Below are positions 7,271-16,003 of a DNA stretch of 64,000 nt, piece after piece; position 1 is the stretch's first letter, and every line of letters begins with the position of its first letter. This DNA is from Terriglobia bacterium (lineage in GTDB: Bacteria; Acidobacteriota; Terriglobia; Bryobacterales; Bryobacteraceae). The stretch is from the NCBI GenBank assembly GCA_021325175.1, contig JAJPHS010000036.1, positions 1 through 64,000 of the forward strand, written 5' to 3'. The translations under genes were made by a program, and so were the position numbers. The notes under the pieces were generated by a model. That model saw only the letters and a list, made by a program, of their open reading frames with translations. It had not been told where the DNA came from and did not search any database.

Positions 7271-9454
7271 CTACCGCACCACGACCTTCGCCAGTCCGGC
7301 GTTGCCGGCCAGATCGAATACGCGGATCACAATCAGATGCTCGCCCGGCGGGAGATTCGCGATGGTGATGTTGAATCGCTCGCGCGAGGAATCAGTCACG
7401 CCGTCTGCCGCCTCGACCGGCAGCCATGGCCCGGCATCGACCGAATATTCGCAGCGCCGCAGCGCGCCTCCGCGGTCTTCCGCATCGACATCGATCGCGA
7501 GGCCGCGCGCATCGCGGCGCGGCGCGGAGGCGGTGACGCTTGGCGGCGTGTTGTCGATCAGCACCGGCGCGCTCACCAGCTCCGTTTCCCGCGCGAGCTC
7601 CGCCGGATTCGACGGCCGGTCCGACGCGGTGACTTTAAAAAAATAGCGGCCGTCGGCGAAGACGTCGCCGTCGAGGAGATACGTGTTTTCGGTCATGTTG
7701 GCACGCAGCAGGATCCAATCGCGTTCCCCGTCGCCGCGGAAATAGAGGTTATAAATCAAACGGTCGCCGTCCGGATCGTCGGCCTGCCAGGAAATCTGAA
7801 TTTTCTGCGGCTCCCCACGCGCGAGTATCCGCGGCGGGGTCGCGGAAGCGAGCGGGGGGTCGCCGGAATCGCTGACCGTGATCGAATAAGTGGCATTGGC
7901 GTTCCCCGGCGCCTGCGACTGCGCCGGCAAGCGCGACACATCGATGGCGCGCACCACCGGCGGCGTGTTCTGCGGAAGGAAGGCGACGCTAACGTCCTCG
8001 ATCGAGGCGTTGGAGGAATTCAACTCGCCGCGCCACTGGATATAGCGCGCGTTGGGGCTTGTAATATTGGAATGATCGGGGCTGGTGATGGGCGGCGACC
8101 AGTCGCTCCAGGTGGAATCGGGCCGCGCCGAATTTCCGGTGCGCGTTTTGAACGAGACTCCATCGCCGTGCCAGGTGATCCGTCCCCAGCGCGCGACCGT
8201 TCCGCAATCGTGTACCGGGGATTCGAACCACCCTCCCGCCGAAGGCGCTCCGCCGAGCCGCAGGAGCTTCCCCAGCTCGCCCGTCGCGGCGATCAAGCCG
8301 GCTTTCGACTCCAGCAGGCGCGTGGCCTCGCCTTGATTGGCTTGCGCCAGGAGCATCGTCCGGCGGTCGGGATCAAGGCGATAAATTCGCCCCTCGGCAT
8401 CGGTGATGAACAACAGGTTCGATCCGGAGACGAGCAGATCGTAGGCGTTTTCTTCCTTCGAGGTCCACAGCGTCTCGACGGTGTTATCGGCGTGGATTTT
8501 ATAAATCGCCGATTTTTCGACGCCCGCGGTTTCAGTCGTGGTGGCCGCGACCGCGGCGGCGGGAGGCGGCGGGGCGGGCTTCGGAGTTTCAATTTTCGGC
8601 GCGGGATTCAATCCGCCTTGCTGCGAATCGGTTACCGTGATGCTGAGCGGCGGCGCGGTGATCACGGGCGTGTTCGCCGCTGAAGCCGCCGCAATCGCAC
8701 TGACGCGCCGCGAAATGCTGCCGCCGAGCGCGGCCGCGTAAATCGAACCATCGGGAGCGGGAACGATGGCGCGGATCTCGGGAAGATTCGCGTTATATAA
8801 CACGAATGCCTTGCCCGGCCCGCTCAGGCGATAAATAATGCCGTTCGGCTCGCTGCCCGCCAGGAGCCGGCCTTCGCGGTCGATCGCCAGCGCCGTCACG
8901 TGCGACTGCCCTGTTTCGTAATACACGCTTCCCTGCCCCGCCGCGGTGACGCGAAAAATCTCTCCCGGATCTCCGGTGGCCGCAAACAGCGATCCGTCGG
9001 GCGCGAGCTTCAGCGCCCAGATGTAGCGCGCCCGCGGCGTGAAATATTCCGTGGCGCGGCCGTTCTCGATGCGATAAATTTTTCCATCGGGCGATGTGGC
9101 GGCGTAAACCACGCCTTTCGCATCCACCGTGACGGCGAAAATTTCGGGCTGATCGGCGGTCCAGACCAGGGAATTTTTCCCGCCGGGATCGATTCGATAA
9201 AGACGCCCGCGATTGCCGGTGCCCACATAGAGCGACGCGTCGGGCGCCTGCGCGACGCTCCAGATCTCCGGCTGATCCGAAGTAAACAGCGTCTCCATCT
9301 TCGGACCCGCCACCAGACGGCCGTCGCGCGTGAGCGAAAGCCCGCTCAAAGTGCCGCGCAAAAAATCATGATAGCCGGCGAGCTCCCATGTCGTGGTGGT
9401 TGCGGCGAACGCCGGCGCAATCAGCAGCAACAGCGCGGGCCAGCGTCCGGTCAC
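7271..9454 (-). CDS. Large secreted beta-propeller protein with C-terminal Ig/fibronectin-like domains
   Basis: The 727-residue product starts at GTG 9454, overlapping the stop of the S55 protease gene (GTGA), and has a short signal peptide ending near AFAA. Residues about 45-240 contain blade-like repeats of the form PDGSLFAATGDPGEIFRV, DREGRLLAGSEPNGIIYRL and PDGSIYAAALGG, typical of seven-bladed or SMP-30/NHL-type propellers. A proline/alanine-rich linker (about 268-305) separates a further propeller-like stretch to about 400. After it come a domain with RYIQWRGEL and a fibronectin-like module (SWQADDPDGDRLIYNLYFR), ending in LAGNAGLAKVVVR. No catalytic residues are recognised. Coupling to the protease gene suggests a joint envelope role (substrate, inhibitor or sensor). 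Confidence 0.85.
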   Translation of the reverse strand: MTGRWPALLLLIAPAFAATTTTWELAGYHDFLRGTLSGLSLTRDGRLVAGPKMETLFTSDQPEIWSVAQAPDASLYVGTGNRGRLYRIDPGGKNSLVWTADQPEIFAVTVDAKGVVYAATSPDGKIYRIENGRATEYFTPRARYIWALKLAPDGSLFAATGDPGEIFRVTAAGQGSVYYETGQSHVTALAIDREGRLLAGSEPNGIIYRLSGPGKAFVLYNANLPEIRAIVPAPDGSIYAAALGGSISRRVSAIAAASAANTPVITAPPLSITVTDSQQGGLNPAPKIETPKPAPPPPAAAVAATTTETAGVEKSAIYKIHADNTVETLWTSKEENAYDLLVSGSNLLFITDAEGRIYRLDPDRRTMLLAQANQGEATRLLESKAGLIAATGELGKLLRLGGAPSAGGWFESPVHDCGTVARWGRITWHGDGVSFKTRTGNSARPDSTWSDWSPPITSPDHSNITSPNARYIQWRGELNSSNASIEDVSVAFLPQNTPPVVRAIDVSRLPAQSQAPGNANATYSITVSDSGDPPLASATPPRILARGEPQKIQISWQADDPDGDRLIYNLYFRGDGERDWILLRANMTENTYLLDGDVFADGRYFFKVTASDRPSNPAELARETELVSAPVLIDNTPPSVTASAPRRDARGLAIDVDAEDRGGALRRCEYSVDAGPWLPVEAADGVTDSSRERFNITIANLPPGEHLIVIRVFDLAGNAGLAKVVVR

Positions 9455-11127
9455 TCCTTCACCTCAATCTGCGCCGTCTTATTGCCGGTCACCACGCTTG
9501 CGCCCATGGGGATTTCGATCTCCTCGATCTGCGAGCCGCGCCAGTTCAGCGCATTCGCGCCGCTCAACTGAGCTTTCATCAGGATCAGGGCGAGCGACGG
9601 TGGCGCGTCCGCCAGATCGCGGCCGTCCACGCTGTAAGCTCCTTCGGCGCGCCAGATGCGGAGCCATGCGCTGGTATTGCTTTTCTGTTTCTTCAAAAAA
9701 TCGAGCACCTGCGCCGCCGAATGCGCCGCGGTTCCCGAGGCCGCCTGCAACTCCATCAAGTTGGCGAATGTCGCATCGGACGCCGTAACATAAATCGTCC
9801 CGCGCGCCGCGCTGGATGGCACGCGATAATGCACGATTTTCGAGCTTTCTGTTCCATTTTCCCCTGTGAATCCCACCACAATTTCGATGTCGTTTCCCGG
9901 CCGCGCCAGCCTGGGCAGTGAAAGATCGCCGATCTGGACCTGGTTGCGCCGTTCCACCGCGGTCACGTCGACCGATACCCGCCGCAGCGTGAGGGAGTCG
10001 AAACCGCTGGTCATCGCATAGGTGAGCGGCGCGCCGACGCCCATCGCGGCCATCGCGGCGACGGCCACATCGCCCGAGTAAGCATTTTCGATGGGCACGC
10101 TCGCGCCGTCGAAATCGAGCCGGCCGCGAACCGCGTAGGTCGATGCTCCGATGGCGCGCTCGGTCTCGTCGATAGCCGAAAAAACCGCCATCTGCGCGAT
10201 CAGCGGCGTCATCACTCGATTCCGCGCCATCCGCATGTGATACACGTTGGAGCCCACGCGCAGATCGAGCGGCACCATCGGAGCGCGCCGGCCGAGGATT
10301 CCCGAAACCGCGTTGTTGCGGTCCTCGGTGATCGCTCCCATCCACTCCCGCGCCGCGGAAATTTTGAAAGACGAGGAAAGATTCGGCAGCAGCGCCAGCA
10401 CTTCGCTCCGCGCGAACGGAAGCTCCGTCGATCCCACGGCGAGGAAGCGATGACCAAACGCGTAAATCCGATTTCCGTCGATCGCCGTAACCGTGCCGTC
10501 CGCGCCGGCCGACATATCGCCTGAAAGAAGCTGGACGCTGATCATCGATCCCGGTTCCAGCGAGGACGGATCGCCGAATTTCTCCGGCGGATCGCCGCCG
10601 CCGGAAACGCCCTGGCGCGGATCGAGCCCCAGCGCCTTCCATTGCGGGCCGAAATGCTCGAGCGCGGCGGCCGTGAATCCGGAAAAGGAAACCGGAGTCG
10701 CCAGTTCTTTGAGCTGCGCGTTTCCGGCGGCGATCTGCCGCGGCGCCGAGGCGCGCTCCGGATCGACCCGCAGCATTTCTTCAATCGGACGAATGCCGCA
10801 GATCGGCTCCTTGGCGAGCGGGAATCCCAACGCGACCGCGCCGGCCAGCTTGCCGTCGATATAAACCGGCGATCCGCTCATTCCCTGCATCACGCCGGTT
10901 TCGGCGAGCGGCCCGCCTTGAAGGCGCGCCAGAATTACAGATTCACGGGGTCCGACATTTTCAAGAACGCCAAGAATTTCCACCTGAAATTCCTCGACGC
11001 GAGTGCCGGAAAATACGGTTCGTCCCACGCCGTGCTGGCCCGGCCGGATGTCTTTCAAAGGAAAAATTGCAGCCGCGGCCTGCGCCGCCAACGCGGCGAG
11101 AAAAAGAGCCGAAAGGCGGGAGAACAC
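9451..11127 (-). CDS. SpoIVB-type peptidase (S55 family) domain protein
   Basis: The 558-residue protein starts at GTG 11127 with a signal peptide to about AAAA (residue 20). An S55 peptidase domain follows: GVGRTVFSG near residue 33, the serine motif VMQGMSGSPVYIDGK around residues 79-93 and the conserved GH segment YAFGHRFLAVGST further on. In Bacillus SpoIVB the same serine and histidine motifs cut the anchor of the SpoIVFA inhibitor during sporulation. Here the host shows no sporulation gene, so another periplasmic signalling role is likely. The C-terminal half (from about residue 350) has no family I recognise. The downstream propeller gene starts inside its stop codon. Family assignment is good; substrate is unknown. 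Confidence 0.88.
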   Translation of the reverse strand: MFSRLSALFLAALAAQAAAAIFPLKDIRPGQHGVGRTVFSGTRVEEFQVEILGVLENVGPRESVILARLQGGPLAETGVMQGMSGSPVYIDGKLAGAVALGFPLAKEPICGIRPIEEMLRVDPERASAPRQIAAGNAQLKELATPVSFSGFTAAALEHFGPQWKALGLDPRQGVSGGGDPPEKFGDPSSLEPGSMISVQLLSGDMSAGADGTVTAIDGNRIYAFGHRFLAVGSTELPFARSEVLALLPNLSSSFKISAAREWMGAITEDRNNAVSGILGRRAPMVPLDLRVGSNVYHMRMARNRVMTPLIAQMAVFSAIDETERAIGASTYAVRGRLDFDGASVPIENAYSGDVAVAAMAAMGVGAPLTYAMTSGFDSLTLRRVSVDVTAVERRNQVQIGDLSLPRLARPGNDIEIVVGFTGENGTESSKIVHYRVPSSAARGTIYVTASDATFANLMELQAASGTAAHSAAQVLDFLKKQKSNTSAWLRIWRAEGAYSVDGRDLADAPPSLALILMKAQLSGANALNWRGSQIEEIEIPMGASVVTGNKTAQIEVKE

Positions 11128-11151
11128 CCTTTTATTGTAGGCCCAGTCTTC

Positions 11152-11544
11152 TCACTTCATTTTGTACGTGCCGTCCGGCAACTTCTCGCGATGCGCGGCG
11201 TGGCAGCCCTGGCACGTTCCACCGATCGTTTTCAGCTCGGCCGACGCTTTATCCCAATCGCCCGCCTTGGCCGCTTCGGCCAGCGCCTTCAACGATTTTT
11301 CGGCGGTGCTGGCGAAATCGATGCCGTCCTGCATCTTATGTTCTTCAAAATGCGCCCGCACCGCCGGGAAAACGGACGCGAGCTTTTCCGCCGCATCGGC
11401 CGTCGCAGCCCCGTCCTTGGCATCCACGCTCTTGCGCAGGCTGCCGAAGCTCGACCCGGCCGTCTTCATCGCCTGGCGCAGCGCCGCGTGATCCTGGGCG
11501 AAAGCGAGCGCCGCCAAAAGCGAAACCGCTAGGAGTTTTTTCAT
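11152..11544 (-). CDS. Cytochrome c' family protein, periplasmic
   Basis: From ATG 11544 (MKKLLAVSLL) the product has a signal peptide ending near LAFAQ and a mature four-helix-bundle-like sequence. A single haem c attachment motif CQGCH lies close to the C-terminus (about residue 111), as in cytochrome c' and cytochrome b562-like proteins, in which the haem site is on the last helix. HAAHREKLPDGTYKMK completes the protein. Such proteins bind NO or act in electron transfer; the exact role is not visible. The start at 11550 (MLMKKLL) is an alternative two codons upstream. The gene is immediately upstream of the S55 protease gene on the same strand, 24 bases apart. Confidence 0.85.
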   Translation of the reverse strand: MKKLLAVSLLAALAFAQDHAALRQAMKTAGSSFGSLRKSVDAKDGAATADAAEKLASVFPAVRAHFEEHKMQDGIDFASTAEKSLKALAEAAKAGDWDKASAELKTIGGTCQGCHAAHREKLPDGTYKMK

Positions 11545-11590
11545 CAGCATTGAAAATATCGACTTCGGCGCGCCCCGTCAAGGCGAATCC

Positions 11591-12043
11591 TTGATACAAC
11601 TGGATCCAGAAGGATTGACGCTCTCAAAAACTACAGGCGGCCTCCGTTTCTCCTGCCAGCGCGGATGCATCAACTGCTGCGATCAGGCGGGCTATGTTTA
11701 TTTGACCGAGGACGACGTGAAGCGCGCCGCGCAATTCACCGGCATGGAAGCGGCGGCGTTCGAAAAGAAATATATCTATCGCACGCGCCATCAGCGGCGC
11801 TTTCGCAAGCCGCGCGCCAAGCAATGCCCGTTTTTGGAAGCGGGCGGCTGCTCGATTCACCCCGCCAAGCCGACGCAGTGCCGCACGTTTCCGTTCTGGC
11901 CGGAATTGGTCGAAAACCGCGCAGCGTGGAACAACACGGCGCGATTCTGCCCCGGCATCGGCAAAGGTCCGCTGATCCAGATCGGCGCGGCGATGGAAAT
12001 CGCCGAGCAGCAGCGCCGCGGCTATCCCGAAATGTATAAGTGA
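11591..12043 (+). CDS. YkgJ-family cysteine-cluster protein
   Basis: A 150-residue protein starting at TTG 11591. The cysteine pattern is diagnostic: CQRGCINCC near residues 23-31, then CPFLEAGGCSIHPAKPTQCR near 78-96 and a last cysteine near 119 (ARFCPG). This spacing defines the YkgJ/UPF0153 family (CxCGxCC style), which probably binds zinc or an iron-sulphur cluster and has been linked to metal handling or protein modification without firm function. It is transcribed away from the cytochrome c' gene, leaving about 45 bases between starts. No signal peptide, so it is cytoplasmic. Confidence 0.88.
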   Translation: MIQLDPEGLTLSKTTGGLRFSCQRGCINCCDQAGYVYLTEDDVKRAAQFTGMEAAAFEKKYIYRTRHQRRFRKPRAKQCPFLEAGGCSIHPAKPTQCRTFPFWPELVENRAAWNNTARFCPGIGKGPLIQIGAAMEIAEQQRRGYPEMYK

Positions 12044-12143
12044 CACGCCGCCTCTTCCGCCTGATGGCGATCGGCCTTCAGCGCGGCTCAAATTCGCCGA
12101 CCGGTTTTTAAAAAAGGAAAAGCGCCAGCGCCGTGGTAGCGAT

Positions 12144-12767
12144 TCACATCGGCGGAACGCCGCGCTCGCCGGATTTCCGGTTCAAGGGCGGATAGTCCAA
12201 CACCTGCTTCAAGGCCGCGGGATTGGCGTTGGCCACCACCATGGCGATCTCGCTGGCGCGATCGTCCAACTCGAAAGCCGGCGCGACCTGATGAATCAAT
12301 CCCCAGGCCAGCGCCTCCGGTGTCGAAAACACGCGGCCGGTGACCGCCAGTTCGGTCGCGCGGCGCCGCCCCAGGGCTCGCGCCACGGCGGCGAAGGCGC
12401 CTTCCTGCGATTTGCCCTCGCGAATCGCGGTCAGGCCGAAGCTGGTCCCCTGCGCGGCAATCGCCACATGCGCGTTGGCCACCAGCGCGAGTCCTCCGGA
12501 AATGGCGACGCCCTGCACGGCGGCGATGATCGGTTTGGAAACGCCGCATCCGATGGAAAACAGGGCATCGTCGTCCGGCTCGGCCGCGGCGCAAAACACC
12601 TGGCCGTCGGCTTCAAGCAGAATCGCGCCAATCGCCGGATCGGCATCCGCGTTCCGCATTTCGCGCAGCAGCTCGCGGCAGGCCCAAGCATCCAGCGCGT
12701 TGCGCTTTTCCGGCGCGGCCAGAGCGATGCGGCACAACCGGCCGTCCTGCTCGATCCGGAGCGTCAC
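12144..12767 (-). CDS. Enoyl-CoA hydratase/isomerase family protein (short)
   Basis: The 207-residue product shows the crotonase fold start: MTLRIEQDGRLCRIALAAPEKRNALD, the oxyanion-hole region ILLEADGQVFCAAAEPDD and GVSKPIIAAVQGVAISGGLALV. Crotonases act on acyl-CoA thioesters (hydration, isomerisation or related steps). At 207 residues it is some 50 residues shorter than the usual 255-265; the C-terminal helices after LGRRRATELAVTGRVFSTPEAL are brief and end in YPPLNRKSGERGVPPM. The GTG start overlaps the carboxylase gene stop by 4 bases, so both are made together, consistent with a shared acyl-CoA pathway such as leucine/isovalerate or similar branched-chain catabolism. Confidence 0.85.
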   Translation of the reverse strand: MTLRIEQDGRLCRIALAAPEKRNALDAWACRELLREMRNADADPAIGAILLEADGQVFCAAAEPDDDALFSIGCGVSKPIIAAVQGVAISGGLALVANAHVAIAAQGTSFGLTAIREGKSQEGAFAAVARALGRRRATELAVTGRVFSTPEALAWGLIHQVAPAFELDDRASEIAMVVANANPAALKQVLDYPPLNRKSGERGVPPM

Positions 12768-14356
12768 AAGGTTTCTATCGCCAGATGCCGACGATTTCCA
12801 TAGGCCAGGGCGGCCTCGAGTGCGAAGGAAAGTACGCGCCGCGTTTCGAGCGGATCGATAATCGCGTCGACGTGGCCGCGCGCGGCCGCGTAGCGGGCAT
12901 CGAGCCAGCGCTCATAATCGGCGCGCGTTTGCGCGATCCGCTGCTTCAACTCCTCCGGGATCGGCTGGCCATTCTCCTTGTACCGCGCCAGCTCCGGCCC
13001 GTGGACGGCCTGGACCGCGGCATCTCCTTCCATCACGCCGATGCGCGCCGTCGGCCAGGCGAAGGTGAAATTGGGATCGAATCCCTGGCCTGCCATGGCG
13101 TAGTATCCCGCGCCGCTCGCATGATTGAGCGTCAAAACAATTTTCGGCACGGTCGCGCAGGCCATCGATTCGACCATCTCGGCGCCCGCGCGAATAATGC
13201 CTTCGCTTTCGGCTTCCGCGCCGACCATAAAGCCGGAGACGTCCTGCAAATACAGAAGCGGGACGCCGTGCCGTTCCGCGTTTTCGACGAAATAAGCCAC
13301 CTTGCGCGCCGATTCGGTGTAAACGATCCCGCCGATTCGGGGACCGCCGGCGGTCTTCAAAAATCCGCGGCGATTGGCGATCACCCCGATATTCCGCCCG
13401 TGCAGCCGCGCATTGGCGCACAGCATCTCCGGCGCGTGCTCGGGCTGGAATTCCAGATAATCCAAGCCGTCGACGATGCGCGCGATCACTTCCTCGACGT
13501 TGTACGGCAAGCGGTGATCGGACGGCAGCAGATCGTAGAGACCCTCGGCCGGCTTGGCGGGCGCGCTTCCGCGAGGAATTTCCGCCGGCGGAGGCAGCTC
13601 GCGCGCAAGCTGCCGAATCAGATCGATGCAAGCCGCGTCATCCTTGGCCGAATAGTGCGCGACCCCGCTGGTTCGCGTATGCAAGCTGGCCCCGCCGAGC
13701 GATTCCGCGTCCACCACCTGCCCCACCGCGCCTTTCACCAGATTTGGCCCGCCGAGCCCCATGAAACTGGTTTTTTCGACCATAATGATCACGTCGGAAA
13801 GCGCCGGCAGATACGCTCCTCCGGCGATGCACATGCCCATGACCGCCGAAATTTGCGGGATCTTCAGCTTTCTCCGCATCAGCGAGTTGTAATAAAAAAT
13901 TCGCGCCGCGCCGTACTGGCCGGGAAAAATTCCGTCCTGATAGGGCAGATTTACGCCGGCCGAATCGACCAGATAAACAATCGGAAGGCGATTGCGCATG
14001 GCGATTTCCTGCGCGCGCAAAATTTTGTGAATCGTCTCCGGCCACCACGCGCCGGCCTTCACCGTGGCATCGTTGGCGACGATCACGCCGGGACGCCCTT
14101 CGATGCGCCCCACGCCGGTGATCACGCCGGCCGCGGGCGCCTGGCCGTCGTAGCGGTCGTAGGCGATCAATAAACCAATTTCGAGCAGCGATGTTCCCGG
14201 ATCGATCAGCCTTTGCACGCGCTCGCGCGCGGTAAGCTTGCCTTCTTTGTGCTGCTTTTCGATTTTTTTCGCGCCGCCGCCGCGCCGGAGCTGATCTTCG
14301 AGATCCTGAAGCGAGGCGACCAGCGCGCGCATGTGGTCAGCGGGCGTTTGGGTCAC
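12764..14356 (-). CDS. Acyl-CoA carboxylase carboxyltransferase (beta) subunit, methylcrotonyl/propionyl type
   Basis: The 530-residue product is a full-length biotin-dependent carboxyltransferase, transferring carboxyl from carboxybiotin to an acyl-CoA. Visible are LTARERVQRLIDPGT, the N-terminal CoA-binding region with VIVANDATVKAGAWW, SAGVNLPYQ, GMCIAGGAYLPALSD, LGGPNLVKGAVG, SLGGASLHTRTSGVAHY and, in the C-terminal half, GFMVGAEAESEGIIRAGAEM and NHASGAGYYAMAGQGFDP. The segment DGIFPGQYGAARIFYY resembles methylcrotonyl-CoA carboxylase beta chains. The partner biotin carboxylase/BCCP is not in the window. The start is GTG 14356, 34 bases after moaD-like; the downstream hydratase overlaps by 4 bases. 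Confidence 0.93.
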   Translation of the reverse strand: MTQTPADHMRALVASLQDLEDQLRRGGGAKKIEKQHKEGKLTARERVQRLIDPGTSLLEIGLLIAYDRYDGQAPAAGVITGVGRIEGRPGVIVANDATVKAGAWWPETIHKILRAQEIAMRNRLPIVYLVDSAGVNLPYQDGIFPGQYGAARIFYYNSLMRRKLKIPQISAVMGMCIAGGAYLPALSDVIIMVEKTSFMGLGGPNLVKGAVGQVVDAESLGGASLHTRTSGVAHYSAKDDAACIDLIRQLARELPPPAEIPRGSAPAKPAEGLYDLLPSDHRLPYNVEEVIARIVDGLDYLEFQPEHAPEMLCANARLHGRNIGVIANRRGFLKTAGGPRIGGIVYTESARKVAYFVENAERHGVPLLYLQDVSGFMVGAEAESEGIIRAGAEMVESMACATVPKIVLTLNHASGAGYYAMAGQGFDPNFTFAWPTARIGVMEGDAAVQAVHGPELARYKENGQPIPEELKQRIAQTRADYERWLDARYAAARGHVDAIIDPLETRRVLSFALEAALAYGNRRHLAIETL

Positions 14357-14390
14357 TCACAATTATGTTAACGGTGATCCGCCCGGATCA

Positions 14391-14693
14391 TCAACGTGCG
14401 CCGCCCGCAATCGCGCCGACGATCAGGAACGGCTCGCGTCCCTCAGCCACCGCCTCCGGCAGCGGCGCATCCGGCGATTCGTGCGAAAAATCCTCGCAAC
14501 AGGCGAAGAATCGCACAAAAGGACGCCGCTGCTGGCTCACGTGATCGCGAATCGCGCCGCATAACACCGGATATTGCCGCTCCAGCGCGTCGAGAATCGA
14601 GCGCTGCGTCACCGGCCCGGCGACCTCCAGCCTTACTTCGCCCGAAACCCGCGCGAGCGTCCGCAAATGCGCGGGAAGCACAACCCGGATCAT
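14391..14693 (-). CDS. MoaD/ThiS-family (ubiquitin-like) small protein
   Basis: The 100-residue product starts at ATG 14693, overlapping the stop of the BNR gene by 4 bases. [33 protein letters not shown] and [13 protein letters not shown] match the beta-grasp fold of MoaD/ThiS sulphur carriers. In active carriers the protein ends in Gly-Gly, which is adenylated and thiocarboxylated; here two further residues (AR) follow the di-glycine, so it would need trimming or does not act as a carrier. Pairing with a BNR-repeat protein upstream is a recurring arrangement in my recollection of acidobacterial genomes. Its job in an acyl-CoA operon is unclear. Confidence 0.85.
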   Translation of the reverse strand: MIRVVLPAHLRTLARVSGEVRLEVAGPVTQRSILDALERQYPVLCGAIRDHVSQQRRPFVRFFACCEDFSHESPDAPLPEAVAEGREPFLIVGAIAGGAR

Positions 14694-15859
14694 GGGAGCG
14701 TTTGTACTTCGACCGAAAGAACCGCCGGAAGATCGCGCACGATCGGCGACCACGTCTCGCCCGCGTCCGGCGAGGCGTAAACCTGGCCGCCCGTCGTGCC
14801 GAAATACACGCCGCAGGAATCGAGCGAATCGACCCCCATCGCGTCGCGCAACACATTCACATAACAATCGCGCTGCGGAAGGCCGTTGCTCAACGGCTCC
14901 CACTCGTCGCCGCCGGTCTTGCTGCGATACACGCGAAGTTTTCCGTCGGGCGGGAAGTGCTGCGAGTCGCTCTTGATCGGCACGACGAAAACGGTTTGCG
15001 GCTCGTGCGCGTGGACATCGATGACGAAGCCGAATCCTTTCAAATCGAACGCCCGCGTATTTCCTTCCTTATCGGGATAGACCGCCTGATCGCCCGGCAG
15101 ATTCCCGCTGATGTCGCGCCACTCATCGCCCGCATTGTCGCTGCGCAGAACGTTCCAGTGCTTCTGCATGAACAGCACGTCCGGGCGCGAGGGATGTATC
15201 GCCATGTGATGAATGCAGTGGCCGATTTCCGCGGTGGGATCGGGCATGAACGGCGAATATAGTCCCTTGGTGATCGGTTTCCAGCTCCCGCCGCCATCGT
15301 CGGTGCGGAACGCGCCCGCCGCCGAAATCGCGGTGTAAATGCGCTCCGGATTCTTCGGATCAAGAATGATAGTATGCAGGCACATCCCGCCTGCGCCGGG
15401 CTGCCATTTATTTCCGGTGCTGTGGCGGCGCAAGCCTGGCATTTCCTGCCAACTCTTGCCGCCGTCGGTGGTGCGGAAAATCGCCGCGTCTTCGACGCCG
15501 GCGTAGACCGTATCCGGATCCGCCAGCGACGGCTCCAGGTGCCAGACGCGCTTGAATTCCCAGGGATGCGGCGTGCCATCGTACCACTGATGCGTTCCCG
15601 TCGCGCCCTCGTAGACGAACTTGTTGCCCACGGGCTCCCATGTTTTTCCGCCATCGTCGGAACGCTGTAGCAGTTGCCCGAACCATCCCGTCGATTGCGA
15701 CGCGAAAATCCGGTTCGGATCGGCCGGCGATCCCTTCATGTGGTAAATCTCCCAGCCGGCGAAAAACGGCCCGTTGACCTTCCAATCCTTGCGCTTTCCG
15801 TCGGCTTCGAGCACGAACGCCCCTTTTCGCGTGCCGGCCAACACTCGTACTTTGCTCAT
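14690..15859 (-). CDS. BNR/Asp-box repeat beta-propeller protein (WD40/YVTN/sialidase-like fold)
   Basis: A 389-residue propeller with no signal peptide. Six Asp-box-like motifs are visible: [50 protein letters not shown] and [10 protein letters not shown]. These motifs stabilise beta-propeller blades in sialidases, photosystem assembly factors and related proteins, but no sialidase catalytic residues (Arg triad, Tyr/Glu) are apparent. Conserved aromatic and tryptophan residues ([22 protein letters not shown]) occur between blades. It is the first gene of the run BNR - MoaD-like - carboxyltransferase - enoyl-CoA hydratase. Function unknown; a cytoplasmic scaffold or enzyme is possible. Confidence 0.87.
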   Translation of the reverse strand: MSKVRVLAGTRKGAFVLEADGKRKDWKVNGPFFAGWEIYHMKGSPADPNRIFASQSTGWFGQLLQRSDDGGKTWEPVGNKFVYEGATGTHQWYDGTPHPWEFKRVWHLEPSLADPDTVYAGVEDAAIFRTTDGGKSWQEMPGLRRHSTGNKWQPGAGGMCLHTIILDPKNPERIYTAISAAGAFRTDDGGGSWKPITKGLYSPFMPDPTAEIGHCIHHMAIHPSRPDVLFMQKHWNVLRSDNAGDEWRDISGNLPGDQAVYPDKEGNTRAFDLKGFGFVIDVHAHEPQTVFVVPIKSDSQHFPPDGKLRVYRSKTGGDEWEPLSNGLPQRDCYVNVLRDAMGVDSLDSCGVYFGTTGGQVYASPDAGETWSPIVRDLPAVLSVEVQTLP

Positions 15860-16003
15860 GTTTTCTCCCGTTCGTGGATTTAAGAAGTCCTGATTCCCAA
15901 GTTAAGACGAGCGAGCCCGCGCGGAATCGACAATCGCCTGAAGAATTCCTTTCTGAAAATTACCAGGATCAAACCGCGGAGCGCAAGTCGAGGACGCCGC
16001 GAC

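Noticed and set aside
7337-8683. A 448-codon plus-strand open frame opposite the propeller gene
   Set aside because: Arginine-rich antisense frame typical of GC-rich coding DNA; the minus-strand propeller protein with signal peptide explains the region.
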